37,418 nt of DNA. It comes from a virus. A model generated the notes under the pieces. That model was not told where the DNA came from and made no database searches. It saw only the letters and a list, made by a program, of their open reading frames with translations. The first letter of the stretch is position 1. The number at the start of each line of letters is the position of its first letter. Both the position numbers and the translations under genes were made by a program. Positions 1 through 8,747 of the stretch are shown piece after piece. The DNA is taken from IMG/VR virus record IMGVR_UViG_3300013103_000029, positions 1-37,418 of that record; one strand, written 5' to 3'.

Positions 1-123
1 AGTTATACCATAACCACTGATTGTAGTTGGTTTAGATGACAATGAACTGAAAGCTCCATCAAATGCATCAGTTATACCATAACCACTGATTGTAGTTGGT
101 TTAGATGACAATGAACTGAAAGC
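1..123 (-). repeat. 69-bp tandem repeat in tail fibre
   Basis: The 54 bases at 1-54 recur at 70-123, giving a 69-bp period that equals 23 codons. Each unit encodes a segment starting FSSLSSKPTTISGYGITDA. A diverged copy of the same motif (SNLSGVPTTVSGYGITDA) lies further upstream in the protein. Further units may lie beyond the left edge. Confidence 0.85.
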
Positions 124-1092
124 ATGAGTATGGATTCCATCCAACGCAAAAAATGATGACCAATTTGAACCATCATAACTATATACGATTCTGTCTGATT
201 GTACAACACATAAATCGTTTGCTTCCGCAACCAATGCATTCCTTGCAGCGATATCAGCGACGCTGAATTTAATACCTTGTTCAGAAGTAGAAACCAGTGT
301 ATCAACCTCCCCCTTTGTATATGCATCAGTAATGCCATACCCAGATACAGTTGTAGGAACTCCGGATAAATTAGACCAATCTAAATAATAAGACCCTTGT
401 TGACCATCTAAAAGGTCAGCATCAAGACCTGAACCAGCACCGTCTACATTTTTTACTTTGTCCAAAATGGCTTGGTCACCAAAAGTTGTTAGTGGAACAT
501 ACCCACTTATATATGTAAAAATCTTATTTGCTGTCCAACCTTTTGAGGTTGAGTTTGTACTCGTATCATCAAAAATAGAGCTTGGGTCAACGCTTGTATC
601 TCCCGGAAGATTTACAGCACCTGAAAAATTCACAGTGCCTGAGAATTCTTTGTCACCTGAAACAGTTTCAGTCCCTAAAATATGAACATAATCAGTCTCA
701 GTAAAGTCAGCTATGTCTTCTTTATTAGCATCGCCTGCCGTAACAACTAGACCCTTTTCATTTACAGTAACTTTTGAATATGAACCAGGAGAACCCATAA
801 CAGTTTTCAGAACTAACTTATTAGATTCTGTAGCGTCAGTGTTTGCATCACCATTTACATAAGTACCGTAAATGTCTAGGTTTGTATCGTATTGTGTAAT
901 CGCATCAGAAATTTTAGTATCAACTGTAGTTTCAGAAACAGTATCAGCTGAATCTGCCTTTGTAGTAAACAAAGTATTCATATCAGTATCAATAGCTTCT
1001 GTTGTGATCTTTAATAAATTATTTGAAGACTCAAGGTCTTCATCTTTCAGTGGGAACACATAGTTCCTATATTGTGTATTAATAGTTGACAT
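1..1092 (-). CDS. Tail fibre protein (partial, C-terminus beyond left edge)
   Basis: The frame is open from an ATG at 1092 to the left edge with no stop, so only the N-terminal 364 residues are visible. The start is preceded by AAGGAGTAATAA, a good ribosome-binding site. The segment encoded near 378-436 contains GLDADLLDGQQGSYY, a motif very common in phage tail fibres and adsorption proteins. It is followed by repeats of the form SxLSxxPTTxSGYGITDA. The last 69-bp (23-residue) unit occurs twice in tandem at the edge. This gene lies directly downstream of two long tail proteins, as expected for a receptor-binding fibre or its shaft. The N-terminal ~45 residues lack repeats and are probably the attachment end (inference). 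The receptor-binding tip lies outside the window, so specificity cannot be read. Confidence 0.85.
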   Translation of the reverse strand, partial: MSTINTQYRNYVFPLKDEDLESSNNLLKITTEAIDTDMNTLFTTKADSADTVSETTVDTKISDAITQYDTNLDIYGTYVNGDANTDATESNKLVLKTVMGSPGSYSKVTVNEKGLVVTAGDANKEDIADFTETDYVHILGTETVSGDKEFSGTVNFSGAVNLPGDTSVDPSSIFDDTSTNSTSKGWTANKIFTYISGYVPLTTFGDQAILDKVKNVDGAGSGLDADLLDGQQGSYYLDWSNLSGVPTTVSGYGITDAYTKGEVDTLVSTSEQGIKFSVADIAARNALVAEANDLCVVQSDRIVYSYDGSNWSSFFALDGIHTHAFSSLSSKPTTISGYGITDAFDGAFSSLSSKPTTISGYGIT

Positions 1093-1103
1093 TTATTACT
1101 CCT

Positions 1104-4100
1104 TTATATCTTTTGTGAATTTAGTCTAAGATTAGAAATTATCGGTCTATTCTTATCATTTGGCGTTGTCATTATCATCTTAATCCTAGATGTTTCTTGA
1201 GCAGGGTCCATAATTGGCGTTCCACCTGATTGAAGTGGTAACGTATATGTAGTTTCAACCCACTCATTACCAAGTGGTGTAGAAGTTGGTGAGATTGTCA
1301 TATCTACCCATGTTTCAACTCCTGCAACATAAACTTGTATCTGCACACCAATCGTTGTTCCAGATGGTTTATAATTATCCATCGCTACGATGATTGAATC
1401 ATCATTTCTATCAACTGGGAAACCAAGTGAAGTATATCTAGATTCTCTATATGAGTAACCTAAAGACAACTGAATATTTGGGTCAAGAACTGGACTATAT
1501 AATCCATTTGAAGCAAATACCGCAGTCACTCTAATTCTACCAAAGTATGCCACGTCAAGTGGGAACTGTGAATATGAGTTCACTAAGAATTCTCTTTCAA
1601 GGGTTGCACTTATCGGTCTATCTAAAAGTTCAACTCTATATTGAATTGAAGTACCCTCATAAACTTTCGCATTTGCAAGAACCATAATATCCGTCACACC
1701 ATTTGGATAAACTGTGTTTGGGTCTTCTGCTAAAGTGAGAACATTAAATTCAGTAAATGGTGCCTCATAATCATGATCAAAATCACAACCATAAATCCAA
1801 AACCTCATATCTTCCTTTTGAAGTGGAGTCCAAGCTGAGTTATTACTTGAATTATACAACGTACCGACTGAATAAGCCTGACCAGTCAACCAAATCTTTG
1901 GATTGTCCCAAGTCTTCTTACCTAGTTCCGCAACTTGTACAGAACCAACAGCATCTTTACAAATAATAATAAATGCATATTCTTTACCCTTAGTCAACAC
2001 CATCTTGTTATCGAAAACAAATGGTTGTGAATGACCCACTGACTCTAATTCTGAAGGAGCAAGTGTTTTAGAAATTATAGCCTTATTCTTATCAGGGAAA
2101 CCAGCTGATGTTTCACATACAACACACGAAACATCAGTTGTAGGCAACGCACCAAACACTACACGGATTGTATCCAATGCTATTGTTTGATTCAATACAA
2201 ATGATTGTGCTACTGGGTCAGCTTCTCTCCAAATAGTGCCTTGTCTTCTAACAACCCATCTCCACCAAGAAGTTACAGATGTTTGAACAGTTCTTGAAAG
2301 TGGTTCTGCTCTAAATAGAGTAGTACCTGAAACTGAACTTACAATTCCAGTTGCTTTTACTTCTTTAGAACCACTTAATGTACTTGCTGGAATTATAAAC
2401 GATCCATTTAATGTACCGTACCCATCAGCATTAATTGTACTAGCAGTCTTCCCGTCAAATGTAACCTTAATTGGCTCGTTGGCGTTATACGCTCCCCAAT
2501 TTGAACTAATTCTAATCCTAATTCTAGGGATAATAGAAGGAGTTCTTGATTGTTGAATACTTGAAGATCTACTCACTGAAGAACCAAGAACTTGTCTAGA
2601 AACACTTGTCACTCTTGAAGTTGTCATAATTACTGAGTGCCATTTATGCGTACCAAAAGTTCTATATCTAGTTGTCCAAGAGTTAATCCCCCTTGTTGCT
2701 ACTTGCACTTGTCTTACAAATGTTCTATAAGATGTTTTTGAAATCCATCTATAAACTGAAGGAGTAATCTTAATCTTAGCTCCTGGAGGTGATTTGAATA
2801 GGTATTCATTAATCAATCTAGTTTTTGTAACGTGTGGTTGACTAAGAATAGAAGAACCTCTAATCGTACTTGGCATTTCAATTGACATTTGCTCTTCAAG
2901 AAGTGCGGATGCTGGGTCAAGGTTTTCATTATCCCAATCAATATCCATAATTAAGTTACCACCAATTGACATAGCATTGTTTTCTAACCCATCAATCCCA
3001 GCGTCTCTAAGATCGTCATTTTCAAAACTGTCAACGAATTGACCTTTCAATCTTGCTCCTGGTTGTGCTTCAGCAATATTTGTTTGTAACGCCATTCTTG
3101 TCAAGTTGTATTCATTTTGCTTAATTGAATCCAATAATAGTTGAATATCTGACATCTTAAACACTCTTTGTGAAGAAAGTGTAACGTATGGGTCAGCATC
3201 ACCACTAAGAAGAATCTCAGCAATCTTCAAGGTTAAATCCTTATCAGTATCTGGTACTCTAGGATCATTCTCATCAGGAACACCCTTTACAAATCCAATT
3301 TTACCCGTTGCGTCAATAAACATTGCATCAATACGTTGCAAAATAAAGTCGTAATCATACTGAATATCTGTCCCATCAGCAAATCCATAGAAATATATAC
3401 CCTTAAGGTCTTCAGAAATATCACCCATGAATTTCCCTGCATTAGATGGGTCTTCTGAAAAGTTACCCTCTGTTTCAGTGTACTGATATTTAAAATTCAC
3501 AAAATATGTTGATGATGGTGATGGTTCATTCCCACCTTGCAACCAAGTGATTGAGTCCCCAACTAATTCATAATCTACACCTGCAACATATATTGTATTT
3601 GCTAGATCATCAACATCACTTACACCCTGCCATACGACATCCAAGCTTCTTACTGGTTGGTATTCATTTGGAAGTTCATCAGATGCACCAATAAAACTAC
3701 CGTGTTGCATACTTTGAGAATTGATTTGTCTTTGACCAGACACTCTAAATACTTTACGAATTGGTGAGTGTCTTACTGGGTATGTCCCATCTCCACTTGT
3801 GAATGAAATTGGCTCATCTTGTTTTAGTTCAAAATCTATAAGTGCATCAAGGTCTACTTCTTGAGAAACATCAATTTCAAAGTTGTAACCGTCAACGTTT
3901 GCTGAACCGTCTGCTACTGAAAACCTAAATGGTCCGAGATTCGACGTATATGTACCACCGTTCCCATCATCAAGTTCAACTCTCTCAAGGAATGCTGTTT
4001 CATAACCTTCAACCAAATAATTTCCATTGGCATTTCTATCGTACTTAGCAACGATGTTAATAACATCTTGCCTAAATGTATTGAAGCCTTCGGTCTCAGT

Positions 4101-4691
4101 CTCTTCTTTATTACGGTTGTAAATTTCACCACGAACAATATCATAAAGAGGGAAGAACTTGTTGTCTTCAGTTTCTTGATAATCATCTTCTAATATGTAT
4201 TTACCTAAAACTTTGAGTCTTCCTGCTCCTGGTTGCCCATAGTTTCTTGTTTCAACTGCTGGGTCCAACAGACTTGAATCATCGGAGTTAGTCACTTCAA
4301 AATATTCAATTAGAACACCAATAGTAAATGAAGATTCCGGGATATATTGGTCAATCCCAACTACCACACTATCTACCACACGAACAAAATAACCGTCAGC
4401 AAACATAGTGGACTCATCAAACTTACATGAAATATCATATAGGTCTTGTCCTGCATCATTTTGGTTGCCAGTTTCTTCATTGGTAATTTGTGCGTCTCCA
4501 CCTCTAATGATTTCACCGTTTCTCAAGAACCTAGAAGCCAAGTCATTGACGTCATTCTTGAAAGTCTCTTGGATTTCATTCATTTCAGCTGATTGTAATG
4601 CATCTCCTGCTCTAAATAGTAGAGATTTATAATCATCGTATTGTGGATTATCTTCAAATCGATTATAGTATCGTTCTAATTCAATATTCAT
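1104..4691 (-). CDS. Large tail/baseplate-distal protein, paralogue B (DUF4815-like)
   Basis: This 1195-residue protein is clearly paralogous to the next gene upstream (4749-8216). Both open with a conserved block of about 60 residues (RYYxRFxxxPxxxDYKxxLFRAGDALQSAEMNE). They share further blocks such as KIKITPSVYRWI, a TPSIIP-x-I-x-IRI-x-SN stretch and a KEDxRFWxYxC segment. The N-terminal region is reminiscent of long phage proteins annotated as DUF4815, which sit near tail fibres; that assignment is from memory and is tentative. The middle and C-terminal parts look beta-rich. It lies between its paralogue and the tail fibre, so it probably belongs to the adsorption apparatus at the baseplate periphery. 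A GGA-containing ribosome-binding site precedes ATG 4691, and an ATTAAATA box lies 49 nt upstream. Confidence 0.75.
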   Translation of the reverse strand: MNIELERYYNRFEDNPQYDDYKSLLFRAGDALQSAEMNEIQETFKNDVNDLASRFLRNGEIIRGGDAQITNEETGNQNDAGQDLYDISCKFDESTMFADGYFVRVVDSVVVGIDQYIPESSFTIGVLIEYFEVTNSDDSSLLDPAVETRNYGQPGAGRLKVLGKYILEDDYQETEDNKFFPLYDIVRGEIYNRNKEETETEGFNTFRQDVINIVAKYDRNANGNYLVEGYETAFLERVELDDGNGGTYTSNLGPFRFSVADGSANVDGYNFEIDVSQEVDLDALIDFELKQDEPISFTSGDGTYPVRHSPIRKVFRVSGQRQINSQSMQHGSFIGASDELPNEYQPVRSLDVVWQGVSDVDDLANTIYVAGVDYELVGDSITWLQGGNEPSPSSTYFVNFKYQYTETEGNFSEDPSNAGKFMGDISEDLKGIYFYGFADGTDIQYDYDFILQRIDAMFIDATGKIGFVKGVPDENDPRVPDTDKDLTLKIAEILLSGDADPYVTLSSQRVFKMSDIQLLLDSIKQNEYNLTRMALQTNIAEAQPGARLKGQFVDSFENDDLRDAGIDGLENNAMSIGGNLIMDIDWDNENLDPASALLEEQMSIEMPSTIRGSSILSQPHVTKTRLINEYLFKSPPGAKIKITPSVYRWISKTSYRTFVRQVQVATRGINSWTTRYRTFGTHKWHSVIMTTSRVTSVSRQVLGSSVSRSSSIQQSRTPSIIPRIRIRISSNWGAYNANEPIKVTFDGKTASTINADGYGTLNGSFIIPASTLSGSKEVKATGIVSSVSGTTLFRAEPLSRTVQTSVTSWWRWVVRRQGTIWREADPVAQSFVLNQTIALDTIRVVFGALPTTDVSCVVCETSAGFPDKNKAIISKTLAPSELESVGHSQPFVFDNKMVLTKGKEYAFIIICKDAVGSVQVAELGKKTWDNPKIWLTGQAYSVGTLYNSSNNSAWTPLQKEDMRFWIYGCDFDHDYEAPFTEFNVLTLAEDPNTVYPNGVTDIMVLANAKVYEGTSIQYRVELLDRPISATLEREFLVNSYSQFPLDVAYFGRIRVTAVFASNGLYSPVLDPNIQLSLGYSYRESRYTSLGFPVDRNDDSIIVAMDNYKPSGTTIGVQIQVYVAGVETWVDMTISPTSTPLGNEWVETTYTLPLQSGGTPIMDPAQETSRIKMIMTTPNDKNRPIISNLRLNSQKI

Positions 4692-4715
4692 ATTAATTTT
4701 TCCTTTATTAAAGTT

Positions 4716-4732
4716 GGAGGGGAAGCCCCTCC
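4716..4732. other. GC-rich hairpin between paralogue genes
   Basis: This is a perfect 7-bp inverted repeat (GGAGGGG / CCCCTCC) with a 3-nt loop. On the minus strand it lies about 10 nt downstream of the ATTAAATA box at 4741-4748, so it would form at the very 5' end of the transcript of the 1195-residue protein. No T-tract follows it on the minus strand, which argues against an intrinsic terminator. Confidence 0.6.
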
Positions 4733-4740
4733 TTTGACAT

Positions 4741-4748
4741 TATTTAAT
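4741..4748 (-). promoter_or_regulatory. Candidate late promoter box ATTAAATA
   Basis: ATTAAATA in coding-strand sense immediately follows the stop codon of the 1155-residue gene. It lies 49 nt upstream of ATG 4691. It is one of nine such boxes in the window. Confidence 0.6.
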
Positions 4749-7700
4749 TTATATTTCAACCGTGTTAAAACGTAAATTTGATATCACTGGTCTGTGTTCG
4801 TCATCACCAGTTGCCATTTCAAGTTTTATTCTTGTAAGGTCTTGGTCTACGTGGATAACATGGTTTCCACCATTTTGAAGAGCAAATGTAAATTTAAGTT
4901 CTTGCCAATCATTACCAAGTTCCTTCACCTTAGTCGCTCTTGTCATTGTTCTCCAAGATACAACTTGAGTATCTGCATCAATAATTTGAATCTTTGCCGT
5001 GATATTGGTGTTGTCAGGCTCGAAACAATCTATGAACGCTACTGCTTCAATATCTTGGTAATCAACTTCAATACCTTTAGAAGTATATGCTGAAGTTCTT
5101 TCAGACGTACCTATTGATAATTGAATGTTTGCATCCAACATAGGTGACTTATGTCCATTAGATGTCATAATAGCAGTGATTTTAATGTCACCAGTATATG
5201 AATCAGTTAATGGAATTTGGTCCATTGCGTCTACAATATATTCAGTTGGTACTGAAGATCCAGTTCTATCTAGAAGCTCAACTTTATACTTGATTGAAGT
5301 TCCTTCATAAACAGTTGCATCTGAAAGTAACATAAAGTCAGTTGCATTTGAAACACTTTTAGTTTCATAAACAAATTCACCGTTGTTATCAAACGCACAG
5401 TCATATAACCAGAATCTAATATCTTCTTTCTGATGAGGTGTCCAAGCCGAGTTGTTAGCACTTGAGAATAATACTCCCGTTTGGTACGCTGGGTCAGTCA
5501 ACCATCTTGAGTTTGCACCCAATGTTTTCTTACCTAGTTCAGCAACATGAATTTCAGCAGTTGGGTCATCATTAATAATAATAAACGCGTACTCTTTCAT
5601 TCCAGTCAAAAGAACCTTGTTATCAAAAACAAATTCTTGCTTTGTATTTATCGCAGCAAGGTCAGCAACTTTAACAGTTTTGGAAACTACTGATTTAGTC
5701 TTATCTGGCATACCAGCTGTAGTTTCAGTTATAATACAAGTAACATCAGTTACACTCTTTGTACTAAACATAACTTCTAATCTATCAAGTACAGTATCTT
5801 CTCTAAGGGTAAATGTCTGTGCAACTGGGTCACGTCTTACTGGACGCAAGTTTACATTTCTTATCCAAAGTCTTCTAATTACTCTTCTGAAATAAGTTGT
5901 CGTAACTGAAGTTACGGTTCTTGTTAATGGAATAGCTTGAAATACAGTTGTTCCTTCAACGCCTGAAACTGCTCCTTCTACACGAACTTCTTTTGCACCA
6001 CTAAGTGAATTATGAGGTACTGAGAAAGCACCTGACAATGTACCTTGAGCGTTCGCAGTCAATGTTCCACAAGACAACCCGTCCATAGTAATATTTACGA
6101 CTTCATTCGAGTTGAATGCTGCGTAATTAGAATTAATTCTTATTCCAATAGTAGGAATTATAGATGGAGTTCTCTTTGTACTAATTCTTGTTGAAGTTCT
6201 TGGCTTCAATGTGTACTTATTAGTATAATCATTAATATAGAAATAAGATTTATTCCAACCATTCCAATTATAACGCACTAAATGCGTATCAATCTTCAAT
6301 GTTTCTAGTTGTCTAAATCTATTGAAGTGTAAGTAATTTACTTTGTCAATCCATCTATATACAGAAGGAGTGATTTTAATCTTAGCTTGTGGTGGAGCTT
6401 GGAACAAGTATGAGTTTACTTTTCTAGACTTTGTCCAAAAAGGTTGTGAAAGAATATGTAGTGCACTTGGCGTACTATCCATTTCAAAATACTCTTGTTC
6501 TTCATGTAATTCATCCAATGCTAGGAAATCTTGAGTTGCCCAGTTGATATTCATAATCAAGTTATCACCAACACACATTGCTGTATTTTCTTGACCTTGA
6601 TCTCTACTGTCATCATCGTTAAATGTATCAACGAATGCACCTCTTAAAGAAGCTCCTGGTTGATTTTTCATCATATTGACTTCAAGCGCAACTCTACTCA
6701 AGTTATAATCATTGTCCTTAACTGCGTCAAGTATCAATTGAATATCTGACATTTTAAATGTTCTATTAGTAGTCAAGTTTACTACTGGATCAGCATCACC
6801 ACTAAGAAGTATCTCAGCAATCTTCAATGTCTTTTCAGTATCATTCTCAGGTGCTTTAGGAGTATCTTCTGCAGCAACGCCTTTAATAACCCCTAAATTT
6901 CCATTTGAATCAATGTAAACTGTGTCGATTCTTTTTAGAACAAAATCATAGTCATATTGAACTTGAGAACCGTTACCGAACCCGTGAATGTAAATACTTT
7001 TCTTATCAGAAGATAGTGTACCCATTGAATAGTTACCATCTGAAGAGAAGTTACTTTCTGTTTCTGTATACTGGTAATTAAACGTCGCAGTATAAGAAGA
7101 GTTTGGTGCTGGCTCTTGCCCACCATTTAACCAAGTGATTGTATCCCCTACAAGAGCATAATCTGTCCCTTGTACAAATACAGTACCACCTTGATTAATA
7201 TTTATAATTGATAATACTGGTTGATATTGTGCTGGTATTTCATCAGAAGCACCCGCAAAAGACCCGTGTGTCATTCCTAAATTGTTAGCAATTTTTGAAC
7301 CAGTAACTCTGAACGCTCTATTGACTGGAGTGTGTCTTACTGGATACCACCCATCAACCGAAAATGTTTGTGGTTCATTTTGCTTAAGTTCGAAATCAAC
7401 TAATGCATTCAATTCTAGGTATCTAGACTTTTCAACTTCATAGTTGTATCCATCAACGTTTGAAGAACCATCAGCTACATTGAACCAAAATGGACCTACG
7501 TTTGTTCCTATCGAACCATTGAATGGATTAGTAGTCCCGATGTATTCAATTTCATGACCGTTGATTAGGTAGTTTCCGTTTGAATTTCTATCGTATTTAG
7601 CTACTATGTCAACAACATCGCTTCTGTATTTTTCAAAACCATCTTCTTCTACTTCCATTGGAACTACAATTTCACCTTGTGCTATTGTAAATAAAGGGAA

Positions 7701-8216
7701 TAAGAGTGTATTGGATGCGTCAACATAACTGTCTTCAAGAATTACTTCACCAGTAATTTTTAGTCTTCCAGCACCAGCTTGTCCGTGGTTTCTTGTTTCA
7801 AGTGCAGGATCAAGTAATGTAGCATCATCATCATGTGTGATTTCTTCATATATAATCTTAGTTGCAATCTTAAATTCAGAAGTCAGAAGTGTCTCACCAG
7901 CTTTCGTAAATGAAGCTGGTGGCACGGAGACATATTCACCGTCCGCAAAAATAATACCACCTGATACATTAACAATAATGTCAGTAGTAACTCCATCAGC
8001 ATATTGAGTGTCAACCTCTATTCCACTAATAATACCACCATTAGCAACAAATCTTGATGCAATTTTAGAAAGGTCATTCTTTAGAGCAGATTGCATCTCA
8101 TTCATTTCAGCTGATTGTAATGCATCTCCTGCTCTAAATAATACTGCCTTATAATCTGAATGAGAAGGTTCAGTATCAAACCTATCATAGTATCTATCTA
8201 ATGTAATATCGTACAT
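4749..8216 (-). CDS. Large tail/baseplate-distal protein, paralogue A (DUF4815-like)
   Basis: This 1155-residue protein is the paralogue of the 1195-residue product encoded downstream. Similarity is visible over most of the length, and 43 bp are identical at the N-terminal LFRAGDALQSAEMNE block (8098-8140 against 4576-4618). The start is ATG 8216 with AAGGAG eight bases upstream (AAGGAGACTAAATG). It follows a 160-residue baseplate-like gene with a 9-nt gap, so it is probably co-transcribed from the box at 8733-8740. By position and size it is inferred to be an adsorption or fibre-network protein attached to the baseplate. No enzymatic motif was recognised. The DUF4815 label is tentative. Confidence 0.75.
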   Translation of the reverse strand: MYDITLDRYYDRFDTEPSHSDYKAVLFRAGDALQSAEMNEMQSALKNDLSKIASRFVANGGIISGIEVDTQYADGVTTDIIVNVSGGIIFADGEYVSVPPASFTKAGETLLTSEFKIATKIIYEEITHDDDATLLDPALETRNHGQAGAGRLKITGEVILEDSYVDASNTLLFPLFTIAQGEIVVPMEVEEDGFEKYRSDVVDIVAKYDRNSNGNYLINGHEIEYIGTTNPFNGSIGTNVGPFWFNVADGSSNVDGYNYEVEKSRYLELNALVDFELKQNEPQTFSVDGWYPVRHTPVNRAFRVTGSKIANNLGMTHGSFAGASDEIPAQYQPVLSIININQGGTVFVQGTDYALVGDTITWLNGGQEPAPNSSYTATFNYQYTETESNFSSDGNYSMGTLSSDKKSIYIHGFGNGSQVQYDYDFVLKRIDTVYIDSNGNLGVIKGVAAEDTPKAPENDTEKTLKIAEILLSGDADPVVNLTTNRTFKMSDIQLILDAVKDNDYNLSRVALEVNMMKNQPGASLRGAFVDTFNDDDSRDQGQENTAMCVGDNLIMNINWATQDFLALDELHEEQEYFEMDSTPSALHILSQPFWTKSRKVNSYLFQAPPQAKIKITPSVYRWIDKVNYLHFNRFRQLETLKIDTHLVRYNWNGWNKSYFYINDYTNKYTLKPRTSTRISTKRTPSIIPTIGIRINSNYAAFNSNEVVNITMDGLSCGTLTANAQGTLSGAFSVPHNSLSGAKEVRVEGAVSGVEGTTVFQAIPLTRTVTSVTTTYFRRVIRRLWIRNVNLRPVRRDPVAQTFTLREDTVLDRLEVMFSTKSVTDVTCIITETTAGMPDKTKSVVSKTVKVADLAAINTKQEFVFDNKVLLTGMKEYAFIIINDDPTAEIHVAELGKKTLGANSRWLTDPAYQTGVLFSSANNSAWTPHQKEDIRFWLYDCAFDNNGEFVYETKSVSNATDFMLLSDATVYEGTSIKYKVELLDRTGSSVPTEYIVDAMDQIPLTDSYTGDIKITAIMTSNGHKSPMLDANIQLSIGTSERTSAYTSKGIEVDYQDIEAVAFIDCFEPDNTNITAKIQIIDADTQVVSWRTMTRATKVKELGNDWQELKFTFALQNGGNHVIHVDQDLTRIKLEMATGDDEHRPVISNLRFNTVEI

Positions 8217-8225
8217 TTAGTCTCC

Positions 8226-8708
8226 TTAAAAAGTAATAACGTATTCGAAGATTTCTCTTGTAGCTGAGTTTCTGAATACAACGGGTTGGTTTTCTAAAAG
8301 AATTAGCTTCCCAACATTGTCTATGTTTGATGGTTGTAAATAATCTTCATTTTCTGAACCACTTGCTGGAACTGTGTCTGTGAATATCCCTAATTGATAA
8401 ATTGAATCACTTGAGTTCATTTCTTGTTCAAAAACAAATTTCAAATAAACAAACTTAGTTGGGTTCTGAGATATAGACCATTTTACGCCATCTATATCAA
8501 TAATACCAGCATTATCAGGAACTACATATTCCTTAACTTGTGATTTAATTCTACCAACTTCTAATGTTAATTGAGTTGAATTCAAATCTTCTGGAAGAGG
8601 AGCATCTGCCCACCCTTGCCCTGAGGGTAAAGAACCCCAACCTAATCTATAATCTTCATCGTACATCTCTTCAGCGAGTTTCACGTGTCCTACTTCTACC
8701 AATACCAT
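8226..8708 (-). CDS. Small baseplate-periphery protein, unknown
   Basis: This 160-residue protein has no motif I can assign with confidence. It contains a run rich in beta-strand-like residues (FVYLKFVFEQE, YQLGIFTDTV) and ends with a conserved-looking VFRNSATREIFEYVITF segment. That ending is reminiscent of small phage proteins encoded between the baseplate wedge and the tail fibres. ATG 8708 has AAGGAG upstream, and an ATTAAATA box lies 24 nt before it, so it likely heads a unit with the two large paralogues. A role as connector or chaperone for them is inference from position only. Confidence 0.6.
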   Translation of the reverse strand: MVLVEVGHVKLAEEMYDEDYRLGWGSLPSGQGWADAPLPEDLNSTQLTLEVGRIKSQVKEYVVPDNAGIIDIDGVKWSISQNPTKFVYLKFVFEQEMNSSDSIYQLGIFTDTVPASGSENEDYLQPSNIDNVGKLILLENQPVVFRNSATREIFEYVITF

Positions 8709-8732
8709 ATTATAACTCCTTTTTGTTTTTAT

Positions 8733-8740
8733 TATTTAAT
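8733..8740 (-). promoter_or_regulatory. Candidate late promoter box ATTAAATA
   Basis: ATTAAATA in coding-strand sense sits in a 39-nt gap, 24 nt upstream of ATG 8708, followed by an A-rich stretch and AAGGAG. It would drive the 160-residue gene and paralogue A. Confidence 0.6.
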
Positions 8741-8747
8741 AAGAGGT

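Noticed and set aside
4716-4732. Hairpin as a terminator between the two large paralogues
   Set aside because: No T-run follows on the minus strand and the stem lies downstream of a candidate promoter box, so a leader hairpin is the better explanation.
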